In this document: positions 18,833 to 27,977 of the stretch, one piece after another | Numbering within the stretch: the stretch's first letter is position 1 | How the letters are laid out: the number at the start of each line of letters is the position of its first letter | Assembly (NCBI GenBank): GCA_028280405.1 | Contig: JANQLW010000017.1 | Coordinates: 1 to 64,000, forward strand | Source: Bacteroidales bacterium | GTDB lineage: Bacteria; Bacteroidota; Bacteroidia; Bacteroidales; GCA-2711565 | DNA: 64,000 nt | Direction of reading: 5' to 3' | The notes under the pieces: model-generated | What the model was told of the DNA's origin: nothing | Seen by the model: only the letters and a program-made list of their open reading frames with translations | Databases searched by the model: none | Made by a program: the position numbers and the translations under genes

Positions 18833-21628
18833 ATGCCTGAAATAATTAACCAAAACCCTGAACAGTTTGCAAGAGATAAGATCGACAAAATGTTGATTGA
18901 GGCAGGGTGGTTAGTTCAGTCTAAATCCAGAATAAATTTAGCAGCTAATATTGGTGTTGTTATCCGAGAATATCAAACCGATGTAGGTCCGGCAGATTAT
19001 GTATTATTTGTAGAACATAAACCTGTTGGAGTTATTGAAGCCAAAAGAGAAAATGAAGGGCACCGTTTAACAATAGCTGAAGATCAATCTTCTGATTACG
19101 CAAAAGCTAAGCTTAAATACTTGAATAATGACCCTCTTCCTTTCGTTTATGAAAGTACAGGTACTATTACCAGATTCACAGATTATAGAGACCCAAAACC
19201 ACGTGGAAGAAATATTTTTAGTTTTCATAAACCTGAAACACTTGCCAACTATTTAAAAAAAGAAAGCTTAAGGAAAAGGTTGTTAGGCTTACCTGTTTTA
19301 GATTTGAAAGGACTAAGGCCGGCTCAAATAAAAGCCATTCAAAACCTGGAGCATTCTTTCAAGAAGAACAGGCCCAAAGCTTTGATTCAAATGGCGACCG
19401 GAGCTGGTAAAACCTTCACGGCATCAACTTTTGTTTATAGACTTCTAAAATTTGCCAATGCTAAACGTATATTATTTTTAGTAGATACCCGAAACCTGGG
19501 AGAACAAGCCGAGCAAGAGTTTATGAAATATCAGCCACAAGATGATAATCGCAAATTCACAGAGCTTTACAATGTACAAAGGTTAAATTCAAACTATATT
19601 GCCTCGGATAGCCAGATATGTATTTCCACCATCCAACGACTATATTCGATTTTGAAAGGAGAAGAATTGGAGGAAAGTGCAGAAGAATCAAATCCGAATG
19701 AGTCAACCTGGATGCAGGAACAAATAAAGAACAATACTCCTGTTCCTGTTGCTTACAACAAAGAAGTACCCATCGAAGAATTTGACTTTATAATCATTGA
19801 TGAATGTCATCGGTCAATTTATAACCTTTGGAAACAAGTCCTGGATTATTTTGATTCCTTTTTAATCGGTTTAACTGCAACCCCCGATAAACGAACCTTT
19901 GGTTTTTTTAACGAGAATGTAGTGAGTGAATACACCTACGAAGAGTCTCTGGCTGACGGAGTAAATGTTCCTTATGATGTTTATATAATAGATACAGAGA
20001 TATCGAGAAATGGGGCTGTCATTGAAGCAGGGTGGTTTGTCGACCGAAGAGACAAACTGACTCGCCAAAAACGTTGGCAACAGGAAGATGAAGAAACCGT
20101 ATACCAAAGAAATGACTTGGATAAAAAAGTAGTTAATCCAAGCCAGATAAGAAATATTATTCGGGAATTTAAAGCCGCATTGAAAAGAGACATATATCCG
20201 AATCGTTTTGATAAGGACGGGGAATATGAAGTTCCCAAAACCCTCATCTTTGCAAAAACCGACAGTCACGCCGATGATATTATAAAAATTGTCAGAGAAG
20301 AATTTGATGAAGGAAATGATTTTTGCAAAAAGGTTACCTATAGGATTGATGAAGACCCCAAATCATTAATTAACCGTTTCAGGAATTCTTATTATCCGCG
20401 GATTGCTGTTACTGTTGATATGATTGCAACCGGCACAGATGTAAAGCCCCTGGAAGTTTTGCTCTTTATGCGGGATGTTAGAAGCATCAATTATTTTGAA
20501 CAAATGAAAGGACGTGGAACCCGGACCCTGAACAATAACGATTTGCAATTAGTATCCCGGACCGCTTACTCTAAAACCCATTTTGTAATTGTAGATGCAG
20601 TAGGAGCTACAAAATCCAAAAAAACAGATAGCCGCCCCTTAGAACGCAAACGCTCTGTACCAATGAAAGACCTCCTGGGTGCTGTGACTATGGGTGTTGC
20701 AGATGAAGATTTATTCCTTTCGTTGGCAAACAGATTAATCCGGCTTGAAAAACAAATGACCGAAAAAGAGTCTGATGATCTTTTACAATTCTCCGGAGGC
20801 AAAAACCTGAAACAAATCACCAAAGAGTTATTGGATGCTTTCGATCCGGATTCGATATATAATAAATCAGAAGAGCTTAGAAAAAAGGAAGAATTCCCGA
20901 GCTTTGAATCAGCCAGTGAAAAAGCAAAAGAAGAATTGGCTAAAAAGGCAAGTGCTACTTTTAATGGAGCATTGAACAATTATATTGAAAATGTAAGACG
21001 CGAACACGATCAAATCATAGACTCCATAAACATTGATACGGTTACAAAATCTGAATGGGACAGCAGTTCAATTGATAAAGCCAAACTAATTATTAAAGAT
21101 TTTTCAGATTATCTTGAAGCGAATAAAAACGAAATCGAAGCATTGAGCATATTTTATAACCAACCCTATAATCGAAGAGAGATTACGTATCAGATGATTA
21201 AAGAGGTATTGGAAAAACTAAAACGCGACAAACCTGTTTTAGCCCCTGATTACGTTTGGGAAGCTTATAAAACACTGGATCATGTAAAAAGTGATAAACC
21301 CAAAAGCGAATTAACAGCTTTGGTTTCATTGATCCGGAATTTATGCGGCATAGACAAAGCATTAACGCCTTACGATAAAAAAATAGATGAGAACTTTAAA
21401 CGCTGGATCTTCAAACAAAATGCCGGACAACATAACCGTTTTACCGAAGAACAGATGAACTGGTTACGAATGATGAAAGAACATATTGTAAGCAGTTTCC
21501 ATATCGAAATAGAAAATTTGGACTTCACTCCCTTTGATGCAAAAGGCGGCAGAGGAAAGATGTGGCAACTCTTTGGTGATGAAATGCAAGACATCATTAA
21601 TGAACTAAACAAAGAACTGGTAGCATGA
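18833..21628 (+). CDS. hsdR: Type I restriction enzyme R (translocase/endonuclease) subunit
   Basis: ATP-driven DNA translocase and nuclease of a type I restriction-modification complex (R2M2S). The 931-residue product has an N-terminal PD-(D/E)XK nuclease (D55 in GPADYV, E69 and K71 in VIEAK), then SF2 helicase motifs: Walker A MATGAGKT (187-194), DECH box (IIDECHRS), motif III GLTATP, and motif VI QMKGRGTR, and a C-terminal helical domain to bind the methylase. It overlaps the next gene by four bases (ATGA), showing translational coupling. Order in the operon is R, AlbA-type, membrane protein, S, glycosylase, M. Confidence 0.93.
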   Translation: MPEIINQNPEQFARDKIDKMLIEAGWLVQSKSRINLAANIGVVIREYQTDVGPADYVLFVEHKPVGVIEAKRENEGHRLTIAEDQSSDYAKAKLKYLNNDPLPFVYESTGTITRFTDYRDPKPRGRNIFSFHKPETLANYLKKESLRKRLLGLPVLDLKGLRPAQIKAIQNLEHSFKKNRPKALIQMATGAGKTFTASTFVYRLLKFANAKRILFLVDTRNLGEQAEQEFMKYQPQDDNRKFTELYNVQRLNSNYIASDSQICISTIQRLYSILKGEELEESAEESNPNESTWMQEQIKNNTPVPVAYNKEVPIEEFDFIIIDECHRSIYNLWKQVLDYFDSFLIGLTATPDKRTFGFFNENVVSEYTYEESLADGVNVPYDVYIIDTEISRNGAVIEAGWFVDRRDKLTRQKRWQQEDEETVYQRNDLDKKVVNPSQIRNIIREFKAALKRDIYPNRFDKDGEYEVPKTLIFAKTDSHADDIIKIVREEFDEGNDFCKKVTYRIDEDPKSLINRFRNSYYPRIAVTVDMIATGTDVKPLEVLLFMRDVRSINYFEQMKGRGTRTLNNNDLQLVSRTAYSKTHFVIVDAVGATKSKKTDSRPLERKRSVPMKDLLGAVTMGVADEDLFLSLANRLIRLEKQMTEKESDDLLQFSGGKNLKQITKELLDAFDPDSIYNKSEELRKKEEFPSFESASEKAKEELAKKASATFNGALNNYIENVRREHDQIIDSINIDTVTKSEWDSSSIDKAKLIIKDFSDYLEANKNEIEALSIFYNQPYNRREITYQMIKEVLEKLKRDKPVLAPDYVWEAYKTLDHVKSDKPKSELTALVSLIRNLCGIDKALTPYDKKIDENFKRWIFKQNAGQHNRFTEEQMNWLRMMKEHIVSSFHIEIENLDFTPFDAKGGRGKMWQLFGDEMQDIINELNKELVA

Positions 21629-23223
21629 CCGAAGCTGAATTACAGCATATCATTGAGCAAGGTGAAGGCTACCATATTGAGTTTAAACGTAGCCTAAACA
21701 ATGATTTCAAAAAAGAAATTGTTGCTTTTGCCAACGCTTCCGGAGGAAAAGTGTTTTTAGGTGTAAATGATGACGGCAGCATTCGGGGAATACAAATCAA
21801 CAATCAAGTGCTATCAAACATTCAAAGCCATGCCAACGATTGTGACCCTTCAATTGTTATAAACACTGAACAAGTCGGAGGTAATGTTATTGTTGTGGAT
21901 GTTCAGGAAGGAGCAAACAAACCTTATCGATGTACAAATGGATTTTATCTGAGAGTTGGCCCGAATGCTCAAAAAATGTCAACCGATGATATTATTGCAT
22001 TTATTGAAAACGAAGGCAGGGTTCGCTTTGATGAACAAATAAGACAAGATATTCCCTTTAACAACCTTTTTTCTGAAGAAAAATGGGAACAATTCAAAGG
22101 TTTGGCAGGTATTAGCTCAACTCAGGATGCTTCGTTCATATTGAAAAGTTTGGGCGTAATTAAAACAATCAATGCGGTTGATTACTTTACCAATGCCGGT
22201 ATATTGTTTTTTACTGAAGATCAAAATACGCTGATTCCACAGGGCAGAGTTAGTTGTGTGGCATTTAAAGGAGACACCAGGGCTGACATATTAGATCGCA
22301 AAGAATTTAATGATGATATTGTATCCAATATTAATTTTGCCATTCAGTTTATAGCCAGACATATTAATGTTTCTGCTGAAATTGAAGGGGTTCAGCGAAC
22401 CGATATTTGGGAAATCCCTGAGGTAGCATTACGAGAAGCCATTGTAAATGCAGTAATGCATAGAGACTACTTAGAGAGAGGAGCCAATGTTAGTATTGAA
22501 GTATATCCTGATAAAATAATTATAAGCAATCCCGGTGGACTTCCTAAAGGTTTAAGTACTAAAGACTTTGGAAGACGTAGTTTAAGACGTAACTCAAATA
22601 TTGCAGATCTTTTATTGCGTATAAATTATATAGAACGACTAGGTACAGGTATTGACAGAATTAAGAAAGCACTTAGTGAAGTTTCATTACCTGATGCTGA
22701 CTATCAATTTAATGATTTTTTTACGATTACGTTTAGTAGAATAAAAGGTGGTCAGAAAGGTGGTCAGAAAGGTGGTCAGAAAGGTGGTCAGAAAGGTGGT
22801 CAGAAACGAACAAGCAAACAAGAAGAAGTATTGAATCTAATTATAGAAAAGAATCATATCACAAGAGAAGAGTTAGCTAAGGAGCTTAATATCAACACAT
22901 CAGCCATACAAAAGCATATAGAAGCTCTTAAAAAAGATAGAGCAATAGAACGCAAAGGAGGAACTAAGGGAGGTTATTGGAAAGTAAAAGATAATAATAG
23001 TGGTCAGAAAGGTGGTCAGAAGCTAACTGCAAAACAAGAAGATATATTGGGTTTGATTAAAGAAAATAACAGTATTACCCGAGAAGAACTGGCACAATCC
23101 ATTGGAATAAATACTTCTGCAGTTCAAAAACATATTGAGAAATTAAAAGAAAAAGGCTTTATTGAACGTATTGGTGGTGATAAAGGTGGGTATTGGGAAA
23201 TACTAAAAACAAATATTGATTAA
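21625..23223 (+). CDS. AlbA_2/ATP-binding (Schlafen-like) protein with tandem winged-helix domains
   Basis: A 532-residue protein. Residues 1-130: AlbA_2 (Schlafen-like divergent AAA-4) domain with EGYHIEFKRSL and ANASGGKVFLGV. Residues 230-370: the C-terminal ATPase-like module typical of such regulators (REAIVNAVMHRDY; NPGGLP; GTGIDR). Then five GGQK units (375-394), a winged helix (about 395-450), two further GGQK-like units (459-466) and a second winged helix (467-525). The two wHTH units are near copies (REELAKELNINTSAIQKHIE and REELAQSIGINTSAVQKHIE). Starts inside hsdR by a 4-base overlap. Probably a regulator or accessory RM factor; nucleic-acid binding is inferred, function unproven. 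Confidence 0.8.
   Translation: MTEAELQHIIEQGEGYHIEFKRSLNNDFKKEIVAFANASGGKVFLGVNDDGSIRGIQINNQVLSNIQSHANDCDPSIVINTEQVGGNVIVVDVQEGANKPYRCTNGFYLRVGPNAQKMSTDDIIAFIENEGRVRFDEQIRQDIPFNNLFSEEKWEQFKGLAGISSTQDASFILKSLGVIKTINAVDYFTNAGILFFTEDQNTLIPQGRVSCVAFKGDTRADILDRKEFNDDIVSNINFAIQFIARHINVSAEIEGVQRTDIWEIPEVALREAIVNAVMHRDYLERGANVSIEVYPDKIIISNPGGLPKGLSTKDFGRRSLRRNSNIADLLLRINYIERLGTGIDRIKKALSEVSLPDADYQFNDFFTITFSRIKGGQKGGQKGGQKGGQKGGQKRTSKQEEVLNLIIEKNHITREELAKELNINTSAIQKHIEALKKDRAIERKGGTKGGYWKVKDNNSGQKGGQKLTAKQEDILGLIKENNSITREELAQSIGINTSAVQKHIEKLKEKGFIERIGGDKGGYWEILKTNID
22747..22806 (+). repeat. 12-bp coding tandem repeat, five copies
   Basis: Five exact copies of GGTGGTCAGAAA, each coding Gly-Gly-Gln-Lys. 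A shorter run recurs at 23002-23022. The 12-bp unit keeps frame, so slippage would change linker length between the ATPase-like and winged-helix parts, not destroy the protein. Confidence 0.9.
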
Positions 23224-23226
23224 GTT

Positions 23227-23808
23227 ATGAATAATAACAATTTCTGGAAGATTATAATAATTGGTTTAGTAATAGGTGGATTCATATGGGCTATGGATGA
23301 ACGAACTAAAAGAAAAGTCATTGAAGAAAAGCTAAAAAATAAAGAAAAAGACTACTTAAGATTACTTTCGGAATATTTTAATTCAAAAAACGATATTCCA
23401 ACAGAAATCAAAGACCAACTAATTAATCTCAGGAAAGAATATATTGGACTAGATGAAATGGTAGCCAATAAACTCAGAGTAGTTATTGAATTAATAGATG
23501 AAGGTAAAGAAAAAATAGCGATTGAGAAATTAGCGACCATTATTGAGAATCTCTTAAAAGATAAATACATTGAAGAAGGTTTGGCAAAAGACAAAAATAC
23601 CTGCCCTGGTTTATACACTTTATTAAAAAAGGCAAAAGAACTTAAATGGATAAAAAACATTCATTTCAATTTTTCTTTATTCCTTAAAGAACAAAGGAAC
23701 GAGGAAGTACATGAATTAATTGACTCGCATAATGAGAATGAAAAATATATTGCTTTCTTTACAGGAATTGAGATCATTTATAAGCTCAAAGGTATTAAAC
23801 GTATCTAA
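23227..23808 (+). CDS. Membrane-anchored hypothetical protein in RM locus
   Basis: 193 residues with one N-terminal transmembrane segment (about 7-22: FWKIIIIGLVIGGFIWAM) and a long, charged, helical cytoplasmic part (30-193). The tail pattern (ENLLKDKY, CPGLYTLLKKAKE, RNEEVHEL) resembles HEPN or DUF4145-like helical domains with an R-x4-H-like element (RNEEVH, 159-164), but this is only a visual likeness. Starts three bases after the AlbA-type gene and ends before hsdS, so it is part of the operon. Function unknown. Confidence 0.65.
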   Translation: MNNNNFWKIIIIGLVIGGFIWAMDERTKRKVIEEKLKNKEKDYLRLLSEYFNSKNDIPTEIKDQLINLRKEYIGLDEMVANKLRVVIELIDEGKEKIAIEKLATIIENLLKDKYIEEGLAKDKNTCPGLYTLLKKAKELKWIKNIHFNFSLFLKEQRNEEVHELIDSHNENEKYIAFFTGIEIIYKLKGIKRI

Positions 23809-23822
23809 ATATATAACAGATA

Positions 23823-25130
23823 ATGAAAGAAGATTGGGCTCAAGCAAAAGTTGATGAATTAATTTCACCAGAAGGTATTTTTTGTGATGGGGATTGGGTA
23901 GAAAGTAAAGATCAAGATCCTGAAGGGGATGTGAGACTTATTCAGTTAGCAGATATTGGAGATGGTGTATTTAGAAATAAATCAAAACGTTTTCTTACAC
24001 CTGAAAAGGCTAAAGAATTAAACTGTACATTTATCAATAAGGGAGATATAATACTTGCTCGTATGCCTGAACCATTGGGGCGTGCTACTTTATTTCCCTT
24101 AGAAGGAAATGATAAATATGTTACAGTAGTTGATGTTGCCATTATTAGGACAAATACTAAACTTGTTAATAAGAGATACTTACTTCATAATATAAACAGT
24201 CCATTAATCAGAAAGGCGATTGAATCTTTGCAAAGTGGAACTACTAGAAAGCGTATTTCAAGAAAAAATTTGTCCAAAATAAATTTCCCTATTGCCCCCC
24301 TCCCCGAACAACGCTCCATCGTTGCTAAAATTGAAGAATTATTTAGCGAGTTGGACAATGGCATTGCCAATCTTAAAAAAGCACAGGAACAATTAAAGAT
24401 ATATCGGCAGGCCGTGCTTAAAAAAGCGTTTGAAAGTGATTATTCAACTGTTAAAATGTTTGAGATATCTGATGTAAGAACTGGTTCAACACCCAAAAGA
24501 GGGAACTCTAATTATTGGAAAAATGGTTCAATCCCTTGGGTGACAAGCAGTGCTTTAAATAATCTTTTTGTAAATAAAGCAAATGAATTAATCACTCATG
24601 TTGCTTTAAAAGAAACAAATTGTAAAATTATTCCGAAAGGTTCTTTATTAGTAGCAATGTATGGTGAAGGAAAAACAAGAGGTAAGTGTTCTGAATTGAA
24701 TATTGATGCAGCTACCAATCAAGCAATTGCAACTATAACAATGTTTGAAAAACATCAATCCTCTAAAAAATTTATAAAATGGTTTTTTATAAAAAATTAT
24801 GAAGAAATAAGGTTGTTGTCAAGTGGAGGAGTTCAGCCAAACCTCAACTTATCTATAATTAAAAATACAGTTGTTCCCTTCCCTTCTCCCCAAAAACAAC
24901 ACCAAATCGTTCAGGAAATCGAAAGCCGTTTATCGGTTTGTGATAAGTTGGAAGAAAGCATCAAAGAAAACTTACTAAAAGCAGAAGCCCTGCGTCAAAG
25001 CATACTCAAAAAAGCGTTTGCAGGTCGCTTATTGAGCAAAGCCGAAATAGCGGCCTGCAAAAAAGAAAAAGATTGGGAGTCGGCGGAGAAATTATTGGCT
25101 CGCATTAAGCACAAGCAAAATAAAAAATAA
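23823..25130 (+). CDS. hsdS: Type I restriction enzyme S (specificity) subunit
   Basis: Sequence-recognition subunit. The 435-residue protein has two target-recognition domains (about 1-150 and 215-370), each followed by a conserved helical spacer: PLPEQRSIVAKIEELFSELD (central) and SPQKQHQIVQEIESRL (distal). The halves are not similar in their TRDs, as expected for a bipartite target. The C-terminal QSILKKAFAGRLL is typical. It lies between the membrane protein and the glycosylase gene. Confidence 0.93.
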   Translation: MKEDWAQAKVDELISPEGIFCDGDWVESKDQDPEGDVRLIQLADIGDGVFRNKSKRFLTPEKAKELNCTFINKGDIILARMPEPLGRATLFPLEGNDKYVTVVDVAIIRTNTKLVNKRYLLHNINSPLIRKAIESLQSGTTRKRISRKNLSKINFPIAPLPEQRSIVAKIEELFSELDNGIANLKKAQEQLKIYRQAVLKKAFESDYSTVKMFEISDVRTGSTPKRGNSNYWKNGSIPWVTSSALNNLFVNKANELITHVALKETNCKIIPKGSLLVAMYGEGKTRGKCSELNIDAATNQAIATITMFEKHQSSKKFIKWFFIKNYEEIRLLSSGGVQPNLNLSIIKNTVVPFPSPQKQHQIVQEIESRLSVCDKLEESIKENLLKAEALRQSILKKAFAGRLLSKAEIAACKKEKDWESAEKLLARIKHKQNKK

Positions 25131-25153
25131 GCTAAACGCAAAGAAAACAACAG

Positions 25154-25864
25154 ATGAACTTAGCTGAAAAAATAATATCATTCAATACATCCTTAAAATT
25201 CACAGGCAAACTACCTGAAAACATTAGGATTATGAATCCTTTTCTTGAGAACCCCAATGCATTGGAAGTATCATCTAATTTTTATCGAAAATTTTATAAC
25301 GACAATAATGCCCGTACTTTAATATTGGGTATAAACCCCGGCAGACTGGGCGCAGGTGTAACCGGAATACCATTTACCGATACCAAAAGACTGATAGAGA
25401 TTTGCAAACTAAAGCTGCCGAATGTATCTACCCATGAGCCATCCTCGGTATTTGTTTATGAAGTTATTGAAGCCTATGGCGGAGTCACCTCGTTTTATAA
25501 TAATTTTTATATAAACTCTGTTTGTCCTTTAGGTTTTGTAATTGAGAATAAAAATGGGAGTAGAAAAAATTACAATTATTACGACAGCAAAGACTTACAA
25601 AACAAAATGAAACCGTTTATCATAGAAACGATACAAAAACAAATTTCATTTGGGATAAAAACAGAGGTTTGCTTCTGTTTAGGGTCCGGTAAAAATTACA
25701 AATTTCTGAATGAACTTAATAAAGAAATGGGATTCTTTGAAAAAATAGTTCCTTTGGACCATCCCAGGTATGTGATGCAGTATAAGGCCAAACACAAAGA
25801 AGAATACCTTGATAAATTTTTAAAAGCGTTAAAGAAAAATCGACAAGAAAATAAAAATAAATGA
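25154..25864 (+). CDS. SMUG2-like uracil-DNA glycosylase family protein
   Basis: A 236-residue protein with the uracil-DNA glycosylase fold motifs of the SMUG2/DUF4918 type: motif 1 LGINPGRLGAGVTGIPFTD (N61 in the catalytic-Asn position) and motif 2 HPRYVMQY (H203 onward), with a Tyr/Phe-rich uracil-pocket region (FYINSVCPLGF). Family members remove uracil, and some remove hypoxanthine or xanthine, from DNA in base excision repair. Its gene ends in a 4-base overlap (ATGA) with hsdM and follows hsdS after 23 bases, so it is translationally linked to the methylase. A role in the RM system (for example attack on base-modified phage DNA) is inference; it could also be a passenger repair gene. Confidence 0.78.
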   Translation: MNLAEKIISFNTSLKFTGKLPENIRIMNPFLENPNALEVSSNFYRKFYNDNNARTLILGINPGRLGAGVTGIPFTDTKRLIEICKLKLPNVSTHEPSSVFVYEVIEAYGGVTSFYNNFYINSVCPLGFVIENKNGSRKNYNYYDSKDLQNKMKPFIIETIQKQISFGIKTEVCFCLGSGKNYKFLNELNKEMGFFEKIVPLDHPRYVMQYKAKHKEEYLDKFLKALKKNRQENKNK

Positions 25865-27342
25865 CAGAATCAGCAATTATATCAAAAGTTTGGAACTTTG
25901 CTCATGTATTACGGGACGATGGAGTAAGTTATGGCGACTATTTGGAGCAAATTACTTATTTGCTTTTTCTAAAGATGGCCCATGAATTCAGCAAACCACC
26001 ACATAATAGGGAAATAAACATCCCGGCTGAATACAATTGGGAAAGTTTAGCTCATAAAAAAGGGGCTGAACTGGAATCGCATTACAATACACTATTAAGA
26101 GAACTGGGGAAGCAAAACGGTACGCTCGGACAAATATTTACCAAAGCCCAGAATAAAATACAGGACCCATCCAAATTACTCAAGGTCATCGATATGATTG
26201 ATAAGGAAAAGTGGACCATCATGGGTACGGATATAAAAGGGAAAATTTATGAAGGCCTTTTGGAAAAAAATGCAGAAGATACCAAAAGCGGTGCCGGACA
26301 ATATTTTACGCCCCGTTCGCTTATTAAAGTAATGGTAGAATGTATACAACCCAAGCCGTTGAGGACTATTTGTGACCCTGCATGCGGAACCGGAGGTTTC
26401 TTTTTAGCAGCCTACGACCACATTGCAAAAAACAATCTGAACCAAGAAGAAAAGGTGTTCTTAAAAGAAAAAACATTTTTCGGAAATGAGATTGTAGCCA
26501 ACACCCGCCGCATGTGTTTAATGAATATGTTTTTGCATAATATTGGCGAAATTGATAGCGAGAATTTTATTTCCTCGGCGGATGCGCTTATATCTGATGA
26601 AGGAGAACGCTATGACTATGTGTTGGCAAATCCACCGTTTGGCAAAAAATCAAGTATGACCATCACCAATGAGGAAGGTGAACAGGTAAAACAGGATTTG
26701 AGTTACAATCGTCAGGACTTTTGGGCAACAACATCAAATAAACAATTAAACTTTTTACAACATATTAAAACATTGCTCAAAATAAATGGGGAGGCTGCTG
26801 TAGTTATGCCCGATAATGTTTTATTTGAAGGCGGAGCGGGTGAAACCGTTCGCAAAGAGCTATTAAAAACGGCCGATTTACATACTATCCTCAGGCTTCC
26901 AACAGGTATTTTTTATGCCCATGGGGTAAAAGCAAATGTGTTATTCTTTGATAATAAACCGGCCTCTAAAAATCCGTGGACAAAAGAAGTTTGGGTATAT
27001 GATTATCGTACCAACATTCATCACACCTTAAAGAAAAACCCAATGAAGATGAATGATTTGAAAGATTTTATCAAATGTTATAAAACTTCAAATCGTAATA
27101 AAAGAAAAGAAACCTATTCTGAGAAGGATCCTGAAGGACGCTGGCGTAGATTTTCTTATGAAGAAATCATAGCACGCGATAAAACAAACCTGGATATCTT
27201 TTGGCTTAAAGATAAAAGTTTGGCAGATTTAGACAATCTCCCTGAACCAGATATTTTAGCAAGCGAAATTATTGAGAATATTGAAGCTGGTTTAGAGAGT
27301 TTTAAAACTATTAAGGAATCATTGAATGGGAATAATAAATAA
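25861..27342 (+). CDS. hsdM: Type I restriction enzyme M (adenine-N6 methyltransferase) subunit
   Basis: DNA adenine methyltransferase that protects host sites with HsdS. The 493-residue protein has the N-terminal HsdM domain, AdoMet motif I DPACGTGGF (172-180) and catalytic motif IV NPPF (257-260). The first residues (VWNFAHVLRDDGVSYGDYLEQITYLLFLKMA) are the usual HsdM N-terminal helix bundle. Starts inside the glycosylase gene by a 4-base overlap. It is the last gene of the operon; the sequence after it is gene-poor. Confidence 0.95.
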   Translation: MTESAIISKVWNFAHVLRDDGVSYGDYLEQITYLLFLKMAHEFSKPPHNREINIPAEYNWESLAHKKGAELESHYNTLLRELGKQNGTLGQIFTKAQNKIQDPSKLLKVIDMIDKEKWTIMGTDIKGKIYEGLLEKNAEDTKSGAGQYFTPRSLIKVMVECIQPKPLRTICDPACGTGGFFLAAYDHIAKNNLNQEEKVFLKEKTFFGNEIVANTRRMCLMNMFLHNIGEIDSENFISSADALISDEGERYDYVLANPPFGKKSSMTITNEEGEQVKQDLSYNRQDFWATTSNKQLNFLQHIKTLLKINGEAAVVMPDNVLFEGGAGETVRKELLKTADLHTILRLPTGIFYAHGVKANVLFFDNKPASKNPWTKEVWVYDYRTNIHHTLKKNPMKMNDLKDFIKCYKTSNRNKRKETYSEKDPEGRWRRFSYEEIIARDKTNLDIFWLKDKSLADLDNLPEPDILASEIIENIEAGLESFKTIKESLNGNNK

Positions 27343-27567
27343 TTTTTGAAATGCATATCTTTAAATCACACACTTAAATTATAATTTTTAAATGTAAGAC
27401 AATTCCCTCTTTTGGGTATTAATAATAAATGGACAACAAAAAAACAATTGAACAATATAACAATTGAACAATCGAATCACTATCTTTGAATCACAAACAA
27501 AAAACAAAACATATGAAAACTTGTCCGCCTTGGGCGGAAACAACAAAAAACTAAAGACATATAAAAT

Positions 27568-27730
27568 ATAGCGTTAGCTAATAATCTTGCCAGAGAAAAC
27601 CGCCAAAATTAAAACACTTACAAGATTTAAGCAAGCGCTCACGTTATGCGTGGGCTCTTTTATTTGTAAGTGTTGGTGCTTTGGCGGTACCTCTCTGGCA
27701 GATAAGCTGAGTTCCACGCTTTTTCATTTT
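27568..27730 (+). ncRNA. Structured RNA-like element, copy A
   Basis: A nested stem-loop: outer AGCGT (27570-27574) with ACGCT (27716-27720) followed by TTTTCATTTTT; a long inner stem TGCCAGAG...CCGCCAAA...ACTTACAA (27588-27622) with its complement (27664-27700), interrupted by small bulges; and an apical hairpin GCTCACG-TTATG-CGTGGGC followed by TCTTTT at 27637-27661. A second element with the same outer stem, apical hairpin and T-run lies at 44073. The T-run after the outer stem would serve as terminator, so a free-standing RNA of about 150 nt is plausible. I do not recognise the family. Confidence 0.5.
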
Positions 27731-27860
27731 TCAACTTCGCTCATAAAATTATAGGCAACTCCGGTTGCTGAGCCTGTCGAAGCACTCCCCAAAATAAACT
27801 GGAACATAGCTAGTAAAAATTTGCTCCCAATTAATCATTGCAAACTAAAAACAAACAGCT

Positions 27861-27977
27861 ATGCAAAAACCAAACACCGGTCAAACGACCACAAAGGCTC
27901 CCCAAGCCTTTATTGGCAAAACAATACTTCTAATTGATACGAACGAAAAAAAACACTTAATTGGCATGAATATTTAG
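27861..27977 (+). CDS. Possible 38-residue small protein or gene remnant
   Basis: An ATG-to-TAG frame coding MQKPNTGQTTTKAPQAFIGK and 18 further residues. Codon use looks protein-like (no rare stops nearby), but there is no visible promoter or homologue that I recognise. It may be the start of a gene whose remainder has been lost. Confidence 0.2.
   Translation: MQKPNTGQTTTKAPQAFIGKTILLIDTNEKKHLIGMNI

Noticed and set aside
22747..22806. Possible CRISPR array
   Set aside because: Contiguous 12-base units without spacers, in frame in a protein gene. No CRISPR array or cas gene seen in the window.
27588..27700. Retron msr-msd
   Set aside because: The long hairpin is suggestive but there is no reverse transcriptase nearby.
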